Shown: positions 20,830 through 33,772, numbered from the stretch's first letter. The stretch: DNA of 64,000 nucleotides from Ctenosaura bakeri (GCA_948474755.1 CAOLHI010000413.1:372001-436000); one strand, 5' to 3'. Numbers and translations: made by a program. Notes: generated from the sequence alone by a model not told the origin.

Positions 20830-20985
20830 GAAACCGGCCGGGTGGCTTTGAGTATGCCGTACTCTCACACTCAGAGGAAGTCAGTGGCATAGCTCTTCTG
20901 AGTAACTCTTGCCAAGAAAACTCTAGGACAGGGTTGCCTTATATTGGAATCAGCTTGAAGGCACATGAGAACAACACGGATATTC
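20830..20985 (+). repeat. Decayed CORE-SINE
   Basis: Fragments 'ctcacactcagaggaagtca', 'ctcttgccaagaaaactcta' and 'agcttgaaggcacatgagaa' in the right order. Confidence 0.45.
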
Positions 20986-21215
20986 ATATGGAAGGCTTAA
21001 TTAATTCATTAATAGCCTATCTTTCTCCCAACGCAGCGTCCAAGGTGGCGTACGGCATTTTAAAAGCACAATAAATTAAAAAGCTGTTAAAACACAATCG
21101 AACTAAGTTTCTATTTGAAACATACAAGCTGAAAACAGCATTACAAACAAATTAAAAACAGCATTAAAGGGGGTTTAATAACATAATAAAATAAAAACAC
21201 TATGGCCCTGACTTT

Positions 21216-21395
21216 GGCCATTTCCGCACTAGCCTATTATAGCGTGACGATTCCACTTTCAACATCCTCTGGAATCCTGGGGTTTGCAGTTTCGGGAGGG
21301 GCCGGCCGGCCCCTCCCAAAACTGCAAACCCCAGGATTCCAGAGGATGTTGAAAGTGGAATCGCCGCGCTACAACAGGCTAGTGCGGAAATGGCC
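21216..21395. mobile_element. Palindromic MITE-like element, near-perfect copy
   Basis: 180 bp; TTT on both sides. Arms share the 'cctctgg'/'ccagagg' variant and meet at 'gaggggccggccggcccctc', itself a perfect palindrome. Slight arm differences at 'gcgtgacgattcc' against 'ggaatcgccgcgc'. Confidence 0.9.
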
Positions 21396-21569
21396 TTTAT
21401 CTGCTGCATAGAATAAAACTCAAAAGCTTCCTTAAATAAAAAGACAGTGGTATAAATAGAGATATAACTGGTGTATATATACATATACATGCATACACAT
21501 ACACGTATATATATGGGTATACACACACAAACACACACAAGTAGACATATTTAAAAATGTGTCTTCTTG

Positions 21570-21760
21570 TGTGCCTTCAGGTCATTTCCAACTTGTTGTG
21601 GCCTTGAGGCAAACCTGTTATGTGGTTTTCTGGGGCTGAGAGTGTGTGATGTGTCCAAGGTCACCCAGTGAGTTTCCACAGCTGAACAGGGAATCGAACC
21701 CCTGGTTCCCAAGGTCATAGTCCAAAGCTCAAACCACTACCCCATGCTGGCTGTCCTGGT
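21570..21760 (-). repeat. CORE-SINE copy (reverse)
   Basis: Reverse of the core: 'gtgccttcaggtcatttcca', 'aaggtcacccagtgagtttc', 'gggaatcgaacccctggttc'. Confidence 0.7.
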
Positions 21761-21952
21761 CTCTTACACACATACACACAGAAAAAGACCTTGCTGACCT
21801 GCCACATCAGATCATTTGAGAAGCCCTGGTCTAGCCTCCCTGCGGATAAAAGACAGTGGCCATTGCTGCTGTCCTGAGCCCCTTGAAGGACGGAGGGTGA
21901 AAATGGTGATGCTACCAATGATACACCTGGTGCCAAAAGCGGGAAGCCATTA

Positions 21953-22183
21953 GATTCCACCTAAACCTGAGGAAGAACTTCCTGACAGCCAGAGCTATCC
22001 AGCAGTGGAATCTACTGCTGCCTCCATGGAGTGTGGTGGAGTCCCCTTCTTTGGAGGTTTTTAAGCAGAGGCTGGATGGCCATCTGTCAAAGGGAGGGCT
22101 TTGAGGTGGGTTCTTGCATGGCAGAAGGAGGTTGGACTGGATGGCCCCTGGAGTCTCCTCCAGCTCTATGATACTATGATCAG
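21953..22183 (+). mobile_element. CR1 LINE 3' fragment
   Basis: Starts in the last ORF2 codons ('gattccacctaaacctgagg') and runs to 'ctctatgatactatgat'. Confidence 0.88.
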
Positions 22184-22320
22184 TGTGTGTATCACATGGT
22201 GGACTCATGGCTTGTTTCGTCAGCCCTGAGGATGGAAGAGAGAATGTGGTAGCTGCTTTGCTTCTTTCCCCTTGCATCCTGTCTGGGCTTCTGACATGAT
22301 GAAAGTGCCCTTGTGAAATC

Positions 22321-22358
22321 ACACAAGGGAAGGGAAGGGAAGGGAAGGGAAGGGAAGC
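22321..22358. repeat. (AAGGG)n microsatellite
   Basis: Seven pentamer repeats 'gggaa' with purines on one strand. Confidence 0.85.
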
Positions 22359-22359
22359 A

Positions 22360-23610
22360 ATGGCAGGGTTGGTGTCTTCCATGTCAGGCGGGCTGTGACT
22401 CTGCTCCAGGGTTTTATCTAGACTTTCAAGGAGCTCTCCAACGTGCTGAGCAGTACCCCTGGAGAAGTTCAGCCCCTTAGATCGCTTCTGTAAATTTCAA
22501 AGTGAGAGGTGGGAATGGATCGCCCACCCCACTGACCTAGAAGTCATCAGCCTCTGCTAAAGGGAAGCCTAATCATTGTGGCCCCAAGGAGCTTACAGTC
22601 TGTATCTCAACACTGCACAGGGGAAAGGTAGACGCGGGTAAGAAATCGCCCAGAGATTGGGGCTGGGGAGACTGGGGAGAGGTTGTCAAACGTTTTGACA
22701 TCTGCACTCTGTTTGGGTTGCAGGGAGAAAATGGGGGGCTTCGGCCAAAGATTTTGCCCCCTCCTCCCAATAGGTGGGTTTGCAGTCTATGGGGACTGGC
22801 TGTGTGGTGTAAATGCTTCTGGTTGCATGAACGGAACCATAGTGGCAGGAAATAATAATATATTTAATCTTTCTTTGTTCTGTTGGATTCTGCATGAGTC
22901 TGATCTCCTCTGGGATCCTGTCTGCCGTTCTGGGTCTCATATTTCAGGAAAGAGACAGAAAAAAAACCAAAAACAACAACAGCAGGTCTGGAGGTAGAAA
23001 GAAGGTCAACGGTACGGAAAACTCAGTCCTAGGAAGCATGTCTGAAGGAGTGGGGATGTTTAAGTGGAGAAGGTTGTGTGTATATCTTGACAGCGCTTTT
23101 CAAATATCTTCCAACGCGACACGTAGAGGAGAGCAAATGTCTTATTCTCTGCTCCCCAAGAGGTCAAGATGAGATCTAATGGAATTAATTTATAGGAGAG
23201 GGGATTAAGTTATGGGAGAGGAGATTATGGGAGGAGCAGCTGTACGGGCTATTTTTTAAAAAATCCAAATTCCACCCTGTGGTGATACCTTTATCAGGGC
23301 AAGCAAGAGGCACAAAATATGTTAGCTTTCAGAGCTTCCCAGGGTCTTTTATCAGGCTGAGATAGGAAAATAAAAGGGGGAGAAGTAATCATGTTATGCT
23401 CACAGTATCTACATATTGCAGTGAGACGTTTTAGGGACTAGACTGTAGAATGACCAGCTGGAAGGATTCGACAGCTAAACACACTATGGGTTGTAAAAAG
23501 TACTAAAGACCTATCTTTTTTGGCAGGCCTACCTAGTCAATTTTTAACTATGCATTTTAAATGGGGGTATTTTTAAATGGTTTATGTATTTTTAGTTGTA
23601 TTTTGATCTA
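22360..23610. other. Intronic sequence with a decayed CR1
   Basis: An old CR1-like stretch sits at about 23040-23235 ('tgtctgaaggagtggggatg', 'cttttcaaatatctt'). The remainder shows no repeat I can name and no exon. Confidence 0.4.
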
Positions 23611-23611
23611 T

Positions 23612-23687
23612 GGCCATTTCCACGCTAGACGATTACAGAGCTATTACTCCACTTTCAACATCCTATGGAATCCTGGGGTTTGCAGGT
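23612..23687 (+). repeat. Palindromic element, left arm only
   Basis: 'ggccatttccacgctagacg' through 'cctatggaatcctggggttt' then an abrupt break; no right arm. Confidence 0.7.
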
Positions 23688-23869
23688 TAGTTGGAATTTT
23701 GTTTGATATTGTGCAACTTACTATGGATCCAGGAGCCCCGGTCTTCCAATTGCTGTATATTTTGCCTTGTTGCCTGCATGGACGGTGGATTTAAAGAGAC
23801 AGTGTGTTATTGGATTCTTTATTTTCTCAGCAATTTAAGTGACGGTAATTGTAATACCAAACTTTTCAT

Positions 23870-24070
23870 GAGCAGATCACAGAATTGTAAAGATGGAGGG
23901 ACTCTTCTAGTCCGGTTTAATTCCTTGCCCGTGCAGGAATCCACCATTAAACTATGTCTGAGTGATGGATATCCAATCTCAACTTAAAACCCCTAGGAAA
24001 AAGACAGCTTAGCACCTTTTTGGGGAGTCTGTTCCACTGTGGAGCAGTTTTTACTGTCAGATAAATAGAA
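23870..24070 (-). repeat. Decayed CR1 3' fragment (reverse)
   Basis: 'gatcacagaattgtaaagat..ggagggactcttctagtccg' corresponds to the reversed CR1 3' end with many substitutions. Confidence 0.5.
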
Positions 24071-24724
24071 CAGTGTTTTGTGGTGAACGGTGGACCTTAA
24101 AATGAGCAAGAGGGTCTACTGGGGAGTTAGAATCATTGTCAGTGTGTATGACAGGTTTGGGCAGCTGCATGGAGGCTGGGGGCAAATTTTCCATGGGTTA
24201 CACACCTCTATCAACTGTTTCTCTCTTTAATACCTCTCAAAATGGCAACAGGAGGTGATGTTGTGTCACTTTCTGCCACCCTTTTGAAATAAACTAAATA
24301 GGAAAATCAAGTTATTTTGGGGTAATACAGGGTTCTAGGTTACTTGAGTGGACAGGGTGGGGATATTTTTGCCTGTTTTTGTGGGTTTGGGCATCTTTGC
24401 ATGGCTTGGGGGCTGAAATTGTGCAAAAATCTTGCCAAATTTTTAAATGGGGGGGGGGTGGAGGCCTTGGATAGCTGGTGAGAGCCCTTAGGGGCCATAA
24501 AAATGGGGTCCAAGGGCACATGGGACCCCTACATTACATGTTGCCCACCCCTAGTGTATGATTTGGGAAGTGAAGGAAGCAGAAGTATGGCCTTGCCTTC
24601 TCTGTTGAGGTCTGAGTGGGAGGGAGACGTCATTCAACACAATGCAAACGCCCCGAGTTGTGTTTTGTTGTGTAATAAATCAGCGTCTGTTGTCTATGTT
24701 GTACTGGATTTGTCATACCGGTAG

Positions 24725-25901
24725 TGTCTTAAGTGTTTCCTCAGAACAAAATAGTTTATTTACGATAGCATGTTCTTTGTTACCAGTGATTTTAGATAAC
24801 TCAGGCCAAGTCAGTAGTTAGAAAAACAAACCATATCCTTTATTGCTGTAACATTAGAAATAAAGTGCTTGTCAGGGTTCATGTAAACTTCAATTTCTCA
24901 CATTAAACCAGTGGTTCTCAACCTGTGGGTCACGACCCCTTTGGGGGTTGAATGACCCTTTCACAGGGGTCGCCTAAGACCATCGGGAAAATACGTATTT
25001 CCGATGGTCTTAGGCTGCATTCCCTCTTTGGTGGTGGTGTGCAAGCACGAGCCATGCGCTCGCGTCCTCCTGCCCCCTATTCAGAAGGGACTGAAATCGC
25101 TCCCCTTCTCCGCTACCGGGAGAACCTCCCATCTGATGGGCCAGCTTGGGGTGGGCGGCAGCACGGGGGGCAGGCCCCCTCCTCGCCACGACCCCTGCCC
25201 CACTTGCCATGGAGGGGGGCGCTGCAGAAGGGCTGGGGGGCTCAAGGCGGCGCTTTTCCAGGGGGACGAGTTGCGCCCGGTGCAAAAGACAAAGGCTTTG
25301 GGATTCCTCCCCCCCAACCAGGGTTGACACTCTGGAAACTTTTCCCACACTGCCCCCCCCCCAGCGGAAACGAGAGCGAAGCAGAAGCAGAGCCCAGGGG
25401 GGTTCTTGGAGTTTTTTCCCGGGGGAGATGCGCGGCTCCTCTTTCCCTCCCTGCCCGCCCCGTTCCTGGCTGATGAGGCGGCCTTTGCTGCGGGGGGGGG
25501 GGGAGGCATTGTAAATAATAAATAAATAATTTTATGTTTGGGGGTCACCACAACATGAGGAACTGTATTAAAGGAAGCATTAGGAAGGTTGAGAACCACT
25601 ACATTAAACAGTTCAAACTTCTGACAGTCTATGCCAGGAACTCCCAGCCTTAGATACCAGTTCTTTGATCTTTTTCTCAGCTGCTTAAACACAACCTAGG
25701 TCCTTCTCTGGCCAAGATCTCACTGAAAGCTCTTTTTTCAAATAGACTCTCTGCCTTATATATAATTCCTATCATCTATAAGCCCCTTCCTCATCACAGC
25801 ACTGTGGTGGGTTTCACAATTTGGGCACCATTTTGGTAGCAACCTGCAATCAAGTTGTATGTGCATTCCAAACAGCTGACTCCCAAAGCATCTTCATCAC
25901 A
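24725..25901 (-). mobile_element. LTR-like repeat A, interrupted by SPIN copy 2
   Basis: With the SPIN element and one target repeat removed it is about 476 bp, starts TG and ends CA, and is flanked by ggtag / ggtat (4 of 5). On the minus strand it shows a TATA-like box (complement of 'ccttatatataa') and an AATAAA-type signal (complement of 'cctttattgc'). It aligns along its length with 42441-42921. Non-coding, consistent with a solitary LTR of an old endogenous element. Confidence 0.6.
24909..25601 (+). mobile_element. SPIN-type hAT transposon, GC-rich non-autonomous copy 2
   Basis: 693 bp, ends cagtggttctcaacctgtgg and 'ggttgagaaccact(a)'. Perfect 8-bp target duplication CATTAAAC (24901-24908 and 25602-25609). 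It carries the same GC-rich interior as copy 1, so the two are copies of one non-autonomous subfamily. Confidence 0.93.
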
Positions 25902-26415
25902 GGTATTATCGCAGTTTCAGGCATCTGTGAGGGGTCTTGGATCATATCCCCCATGGATAAAGGGGGACCACTGCATGTTGAAAAACAGTTTGGGGTCTTT
26001 ATTGTTCTGTTGCACATTGTGTACTTGTGGAACTCCCAAGTTTGGGCATGCATATTGGTAGGTATAGGAACAGTCAGGGATGTTTGGAGATTTCTCTAGG
26101 GATTTTTTGTTGGAAATATAAAAGCATAAGAGCCCCTTTGGATCAGCCTAACAGCTTATCCAGACTGGCTTTTTGTTTAAGCAGTGGCCGGCTCGATGGC
26201 TCTGGGAAGAACACAAATATAATAGCACTCTGTACAACAGTAGCACATCTTGAAAAAGTGGACCCATGTCAAAGATCCCACCCTTTCCCCAGTAATCAGG
26301 GAGACTTGAAAGTTGTTGCAGGTCAGACAAATTGTTATTTTGGAGCAATATGGGATTCTAGGTTACTTGTGTGGTCAGGGTGGGGATAGGTTCTCACTGT
26401 TCTCATCAATTAGAG

Positions 26416-27216
26416 CAGTGGTTCTCAACCTGGGGGTCGGGACCCCTTTGGGGGTCGAACGACCATTTCACAGGGTCGCCGCTCCTCAATCCTGCCCCCC
26501 TTTTAAAAGAAGGTGGCCTCACAGCCAATGGGAGCAGTGCTTCTGAGACCCCGGTGCTGGGGTTCAAACTGCAAACCCCAGGATTCCATAGGATGGTGAA
26601 AGTGGAATAATAGTGCTATAACAGTCTAGTGCAGAAATAGCCAGGATGACTTTCTCCTCTTGCTTTTGTTGTGCGTGGACCCTTGGCGCTTGCCACACGC
26701 ACATGTTGTGTTCTTCGCCTGGACTGTCTTGCATTCCTCGCTTTTTGTATGTTCAGCGTCCGCACTCCCTTTAAGGGAGGGAGGGAGGGAGTGAAACAAA
26801 ACGCGTCTGCTTATGCCACTGCCATCTTTCCTCTCTCCTTTCCTCCCTGCGCCTCGTGTAAAATGTGGGCTGTGTCGGCATTGCCTTTGGGAGTGACTGG
26901 CTTTTTGAACTGTGGAAGCCCAACATTCAGAACTAGAACTACTGCCTTAATTCTGGCACTGATGGATGCTTTCTGTGCTTAAAAAAAGGGGGGAGGGTTA
27001 CCAGTTTTTAGGCATTAGAAGTCTATCCAGAGCAGTGATTTAGGGCAGTGTTTCCAATCTGTTTGATGCTGGAAATAACTAACTAACTAACTAAATAATA
27101 AATAAATAAATAAATAAATAAATAAATATAACGAAAATGATTTTATGGTTGGGGGTCACCACAACACGAGGAACTGTATTAAGGGGTCGCAGCATTAGGA
27201 AGGTTGAGAACCACTG
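26416..27216 (+). mobile_element. SPIN-type hAT transposon copy 3, different interior
   Basis: 801 bp with SPIN ends and a perfect 8-bp duplication AATTAGAG (26408-26415 and 27217-27224). It lacks the GC-rich interior of the other two copies; it holds instead a right-arm fragment of the palindromic family (about 26568-26642), unassigned sequence, and an (AAAT)n tract (27088-27127). Its right end lies 38 bp before the TMEM74B acceptor. Confidence 0.9.
26568..26642 (+). repeat. Palindromic element, right arm only
   Basis: 'actgcaaaccccaggattcc' to 'tctagtgcagaaatagcc' without a left arm, inside SPIN copy 3. Confidence 0.7.
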
Positions 27217-27258
27217 AATTAGAGCCTTTTCTTTTTATTGTTCTGTCCCAACAGATGA

Positions 27259-27980
<722 letters not shown>

Positions 27981-29920
27981 TCTTTCTTCATAAACCGTAG
28001 GTCTCTAAAAGCCCTTTCTGCTTAAAAATGTAGCTGAAAAGACCGTCTTTTTTTTTTCCTTTTTGAGGTTGGAAAAAAAAATTCAGCATCCATATTTAAG
28101 GATAACTTTGTACCTCAAAGAACTGAGAGAGTGGAAAACGCAGATATTGGAATTTCACCTCCTCTATGCTGGGCAGCTGTTGAAATCACATCTCAGGCAA
28201 AACCACACTAACAATGCCTCTCTTGTTAATAACACACAGAAAAAAAGAAACTTTGGAAAACCAAATATTCCTTTATATTTGATGGGGGGCGTTGGAACTT
28301 CTTTTGGACATATCGAATCTAGGAACGATATGAGCCCCGATCTCTCTCTCTCTCTCTCTCAAAAAAAAAAAAAAAAAAGTTTTCTGTGCTATGTACAGTT
28401 TTGGGACGCCACCCAAACCCCCCTTGGTAGCTTTCTGACTGTTGCACAACCAAATTGCCTACGCTGATGAAGCAGAGCCAAAGTCACTACTCAGAGGTCT
28501 TTGTAGGACCTTAATTTTTTCGTGAGCCCATCTGGAGCCCTGGACTTTTGAGCTATGTGACAGATTAGTTTTGTTTTGTTTTCTGCAGCCAAGAGCCTCT
28601 TAGCAATAGTTCTATCCAGAAGGCGTACCGAGGTGGACATGAGCTCTGACTCTTCCCCAGGAAAGATCAGGAGACATTTGGAGATCACCCGGTTTGTTCC
28701 TTTGGTCTGCAAGGTCTCGTCACACCTTTCATACGGCTTGTATCTGTAGCAGAGTCCATGGAAAGGAAACCTTGATGGAATTCTCCTGGGTTGATTCACA
28801 AAAAAACGCCCAACCTGCACCAGCAATCCTGTTTCCCTGGTCTCACGTGTTCCTCCAGGATACGTCTCTGCTTTGAGTGCAAAGAGGGAGGCAACCAGCC
28901 ATTCCAAAGAGCCGCCCTGTTATGTGGCTTTCTCATCAATGACCAGGCTGTTCAACCCGCCGAGTCCCTGCCTTTTGACGTCGAAAGCCCTGGCCGCTGC
29001 GGGGGGATAGAATTACATCTTGGATGCAGAAGCATGAAACATTAATGAAGGCCAGCGTGCGGCCGAGGGAAAGGGAAAATGTGTCAGCAGGAAGTTTAAA
29101 AATGGAAATGACTCAGACCAAAAGGTGACCTCTAAAAGGTACAGCTGCCAGGAAAAACATAAAAAATAATTTTTTAAAAATTCATAATGCTGCAATGAGC
29201 CAAACATGTCCTTTAAAAAAGAAAAGTGCAGCTGTATACCAGGAATTTTTTAAAAAAAAAAATCACTTGGTGTTCATCTTGTCAAAGAGTCAAGGGGAGA
29301 CATGCGTTGAAAATGCTGTACAATTTGCTCACGACAAGGTCGGCTGAGCCCAGGTTCCCCTCTGCTTCCTGCAGGTTCCTGTAATTTTTAAATTGCTTAT
29401 AATTAGGAGTGGGAGGAATGAATATGATTGGCATGGTTGCTGGTGGCTTCACATCAGTGGAGTGGCGAATTTGCTCTGGATTTTAGTGGTGGCTTTAAAA
29501 TTGCTATCCTGAATGCAGAAGCTTACCCCCAAATAGGTTTGGCACCTTGAAAAGCATCTTTAAAGTTCCTACTAAAACCCAGAACGGATTCTGTATCCCT
29601 TGGATAAGGAAGCCACCAATGATCTTTGAGGTGGAGAATTGGCAGCATACATCAAACTTTTGAGCAATAGTTAATCTAAGTGCGAATTGGACCTTCACAA
29701 GGAGCAAAATATGGTGGTAGATCGTAGATGGGACTGTCACATTCCAGACTACTGGTGTGGGCTGTTCATATCTGAAGCTTTCTAGCCCAGAATTTCAAAT
29801 TTTTGTACTTGTCTTTTAAAAAAAAAAATGTGCATGTTCTGTGTACACCTAGAGTGCCATTTTATTCTCAACAGAAAGGCAAGATACATGTTTAATAAAT
29901 GAAATGCATTCAGAAACGAG
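27981..29920 (+). other. TMEM74B: Probable TMEM74B 3' UTR
   Basis: Nearly 2 kb without recognisable transposons, apart from a (CT)n/(A)n patch at 28331-28378, ending near an AATAAA at 29894-29899. The absence of repeats in such a repeat-rich window fits transcribed UTR. The end point is inference. Confidence 0.45.
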
Positions 29921-30896
29921 ACCTCACCTGTAGTTTCAAATGGTGCAGTCTACTTTCTCAGGATCCGGCCAGTTCTTTCTACAGCCCTAGGGATATAAAG
30001 GTTTTTCCTTCGAGGGATATGTGGGGGTTGCGAGGAGGAAAAATGATCTCAAGGAAATTCTTCTCACTTTCAATCACTTGCAAAAAGGAAGATTTACAAG
30101 GTTCACCTCGTTGCATTTCTGCTGAACTCCAGTCTTGGCTCCCAACAGCCTCCTTCACTGGATTTCTTCACAGCACCTCTGGGTGGCGGCTTAAATGTCT
30201 GCTGAATTTTCAAATTAAAACGAGAATTTTCTAAATTGAACATTGTATAAATAAGTGACCATTTAAACTGTGTACAGAATTGTACTTCACAACCCCTTCT
30301 AGCTCCGTATTAATGTCTCCACTGATGGCAGCATCTGAATACTTTGAAGATAAAGACGGTAACTTGCACACCAGAAAGGAGGGTCTGAATGTCATTTTTC
30401 TGCCCTTTTGATTCATACCCAAGTCAACACATGTTCACTGGGAAAGGGTTGGGAATTACATCTACCCATCAGTTTAATACCTCTATAACTGTCTTATGGA
30501 ACCCTGGGACTTATAGTTTGATGAGGGTCTTAGAATTCTCTTTGAGAGAGTTCTAGTGCAGAGGCTCACTGGTCTTCTGGGTGTTTTGGATTTCAGCTGC
30601 CAGAAGCCCCAGCCAGGAATACTCAGCAGGGCCAGGGATTATGGGAGCTAAAGTCCAAAAACTTGGAGGAGCAAAGGTTGAAAACCACTGCTGCGGTGAG
30701 TTCCTAAGACTCAAATCATCTTACAGCAGTTAAAACATAGTTAAAAATTGACAGCATACAAAAGTTAAAAGCAATTAAACCATCATGGAATTAAAATTAG
30801 TTAAAAAAAACCATTAGACAACAATATCTAAATCAGCAGCAGCAACAGCTAAAAGTGCAGCACACTTTGCAAGACCTGTTTTTCCTGAAAAAGTCA
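29921..30896. other. Intergenic, no gene recognised
   Basis: Unique-looking sequence, with a decayed repeat-like piece around 30476-30690 ('tatggaaccctgggacttat', 'cagctgccagaagccccagc'). Nothing coding is supported. Confidence 0.4.
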
Positions 30897-31052
30897 AACC
30901 ATTTCTGCACTAGCCTGTTATAGTGCTATGATTCCACTTTCAACATCCTACGGAATCCTCAAAGGCCTCTCCCTAAATTGCAAACCCCAGGACTCCGTAG
31001 GATGTTGAAAGTGGAATCATAGCGCTATAACAGCGTAATGCGGAAATAGCCT
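30897..31052. mobile_element. Palindromic MITE-like element
   Basis: Arms 'ccatttctgcactagcctgt' and 'ataacagcgtaatgcggaaa'. Both arms carry the rarer 'cctacgg'/'ccgtagg' variant. The left arm has lost the 'ggggtttgcagttt' segment. Confidence 0.8.
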
Positions 31053-31084
31053 CAGTTCTCAGAGGTCTGCTGGAATAAAAAGGT

Positions 31085-31400
31085 CTGAACTAAGGAGGGT
31101 GCCAGTGTCACCTCTTTGGGAAGGGAATTCCAGAGTCTGGGGGCAGCCACCAAGAAAGCCCTCTTCTGTGCCCCCCTAGAGGTACCTGGTAAGCTGGGGG
31201 GGGGGCAGAGATCTCCCCAGAAGATCTCAAAACACATGCAAGTTTGTATCGGTGAATGCAGTCTTTCCAACAACCTGGACCTGAGCCGCATAAGCTTTCA
31301 TAGGTCCTCAGAAGCATTTCGAATTGAATTGTATTGGACTGAAGGCTTTTAATATTTTTTTTAACTTTTTGGAAGTTGCCTTGGGTCCCATCTTGAAATG
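31085..31400 (-). repeat. L2-like LINE 3' end fragment (reverse)
   Basis: The minus-strand frame includes KRAFLVAAPRLWNSLPKEV, the L2-clade ORF2 C-terminal signature, followed by a decayed 3' UTR. Confidence 0.6.
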
Positions 31401-31791
31401 AATTGTACCCAGAAATGGACAGGGAGCCAACGGGGCTGGTCCAGCGATGGAGTTGTGTGTTCCCCATAGCCAGCCCCAGTTAAAAGAGTGAGGTGTAAAC
31501 TGTGGTTCTTTGGGATCCCATGGTTCAGAGAAGGGCCCTAAAGCTTCCTTGCAAGGAGTTCTGTATCCTTTACAAAACTACAAGTCCTAGAGTTCCCCAG
31601 GATGGAGCCGCAGCAGTTCAAGTGGGATTAAACTGGCATAGGCTTTGCAAGTGCAGACACCTGCAGAGAGTCCTACTCCTGAGGTTTACAGCTCAAACTG
31701 GTGCCACAGTCTTCTGCCATTGGAGACATGAACAGACAAAAGACTAACATACATTGATTGGGATCCTATTTGAAGCTGGTGGAGTAGTTCC

Positions 31792-32450
31792 CTCAACCTC
31801 CTGCCATATAGGAATTACACAGTCAAAATCCTCCCAAACAGATGCTTATCCAACCTCTGTTTAAAAGCCTGCAAAGAAGGAGACTCTGCCATGATCCCAG
31901 ACAGTGAATTCCACTGTCAAACTTACTGCCAGGAAGTTCTTCCTAAAATTTAAATGGAGCCTCTTTTCCTGTAGATTGAAGTGATTACTCCATGTCCTAG
32001 TCTCTAGAGCAGCAGAAAACAGGCTTGTTCCATGCTCGATATGACATCCTTTCAAATATTTAAACATATTGAAATATAACTATCATGTCTCCTCTTAACA
32101 CACTAGCCTGTTATAGCGCTTTGATTCCACTTTCAACATCCTATGGAATCCTGGGGTTTGCAGTTTCCCGAGGGGCCAGCCAACCCCTCCCGAAACTGCA
32201 AACCCCAGGATTCCATAGGATGTTGAAAGTGGAATCATAGCGCTATAACAAGCTAGTGCGGAAATGGCCCTTCTCTTCTCCTGGCTAAAGGCATCCAGCA
32301 ACCTCATAGAACTGCATGATTTCCAGGCCTTCTACCATTTTGGTCACTTTCCTCTGGACATGTTCCAGCTTGTCCATATCTTTCATGAACTCTGGTGTCC
32401 AGAACTGAACACAGTAGTGCAGGTGGGGTCTGACCAAAGCAGAATAGAGT
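31792..32450 (-). mobile_element. CR1 fragment (reverse), split by a palindromic element
   Basis: CR1 runs to 'tatcatgtctcctcttaa' (about 32098) and resumes at 32270 with 'cttctcttctcctggctaaa'. The intervening palindromic element fills the break. Confidence 0.82.
32099..32269. mobile_element. Palindromic element inserted in CR1, left tip missing
   Basis: Starts within the arm ('cacactagcctgttatagcg') without the GGCCATTTCCG tip and ends with the full 'agtgcggaaatggcc'. Arms differ at 'gctttgattcc' against 'ggaatcatagc'. Confidence 0.82.
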
Positions 32451-32794
32451 GGGACTATTCATTTCCCTTACAGAGGCATAGGTCCTGTAATGAATCACAG
32501 CCATTATGGAATTTGGGGCCCTTTTTTGGGATGGAAGGTTTAAAAAGATGGGCTTTTATTGCAAAGCAACAGAAAGCTTCACTCCTCCTCACTCACCGCT
32601 GCCATCTAAACTGCAAAATGTGTATCCCACCTGTCTCCAGGGACAGGTTTGTTGCTAATTGCCACCAATTTCACTCCCAGAACCTTTATTTCTGCACCGC
32701 CCTCCAAAAAAAAAATTGAATTCCAATTCTGGGATAGAGTAGAACTCCTAACTCTGAGCCAGAAGCTCTCAGAAGAAGATTTCAGAACGAGCAA

Positions 32795-33448
32795 GCTCTC
32801 TCTCTCTCTCTCCTTCCTTCCTTCCTTTTCTCTTCCTTCCTTCTCTCTTCCTTCCTTCTCTTTCTTTCTTTCTTTTTCTTTCTTTCCTTCCTTTCCTTTT
32901 TTTCTTTCTTTCTTTTTCTTTCTTTCTTTCCTTCCTTCCTTCTCTTTTTTTCTTTCTCTTTCCTGCCTGCCTGCCTGCCTTTTCTCTTCCTTCTTTCTTT
33001 TTCCTTCCTTCCTTCCTTCCTTCCTTCCTTCCTTCCTTCCTTCCTTCCTTCCTTCCTTCCTTCTTCTCTTCCTTCTTTCTTTCCTTCCTTCCTTCCTTCC
33101 CTTTTTTTCTTTCTCTTTCCTGCCTGCCTGCCTTTTCTCTTCCTTCTTTCTTTTTCCTTCCTTCCTTCCTTCCTTCCTTCCTTCCTTCCTTTCTTTCCTT
33201 TTTTTCTTTCTCTCCTTCCTTCCTTCCTTCCTTCCTTCCTTCCTTCCTTCCTTCCTTCCTTTTCTCTTCCTTCCTTCTCTCTTCCTTCCTTCTCTTTCTC
33301 TTTCTTTCTTTCTTTCTTTCTCTTTCTTTCTTTCTTTCTCTCTTTCTTTCTTTCCTTCCTTCCTTCCTTCCTTCCTTCCTTCCTTCCTTCCTTCCTTCTC
33401 TTTCCTTTTTTTCTTTCTCTTTCTTTCTTTCCTTCCTTCCTTTTCTTT

Positions 33449-33496
<48 letters not shown>

Positions 33497-33626
33497 TCCT
33501 TCCTTCCTTCCTTCCTTCCTTCCTTTCCTTCCTTTTTTTCCTTTCTCTTTCCTGCCTGCCTGCCTGCCTTTTCTCTTCTTTCTTTCTTTCTTTCCTTTTT
33601 TTCTTCCCTTTCCCTTTCCCTTTTCT

Positions 33627-33670
<44 letters not shown>

Positions 33671-33772
33671 TCCTTTTTTCCTTCCTTCCTTCCTTCCTTC
33701 CTTCCTTCCTTCCTTCCTTCTTCCCTTCCTTCCTTCCTTCCTTCCTTCCTTCCTTCCTTCCTTCCTTCCTCC
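32795..33772. repeat. Long polypyrimidine tract (TTTC/TTCC)n
   Basis: About 980 bases of almost pure pyrimidine on the plus strand, mixing TTCC and TTTC repeats with interspersed TGCC triplet-quartets. A block around 'ctttcctgcctgcctgcc..ttttctcttcc' recurs near 32957, 33114 and 33546, so larger pieces have also been duplicated. The long open frames on both strands are a by-product. Confidence 0.95.
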
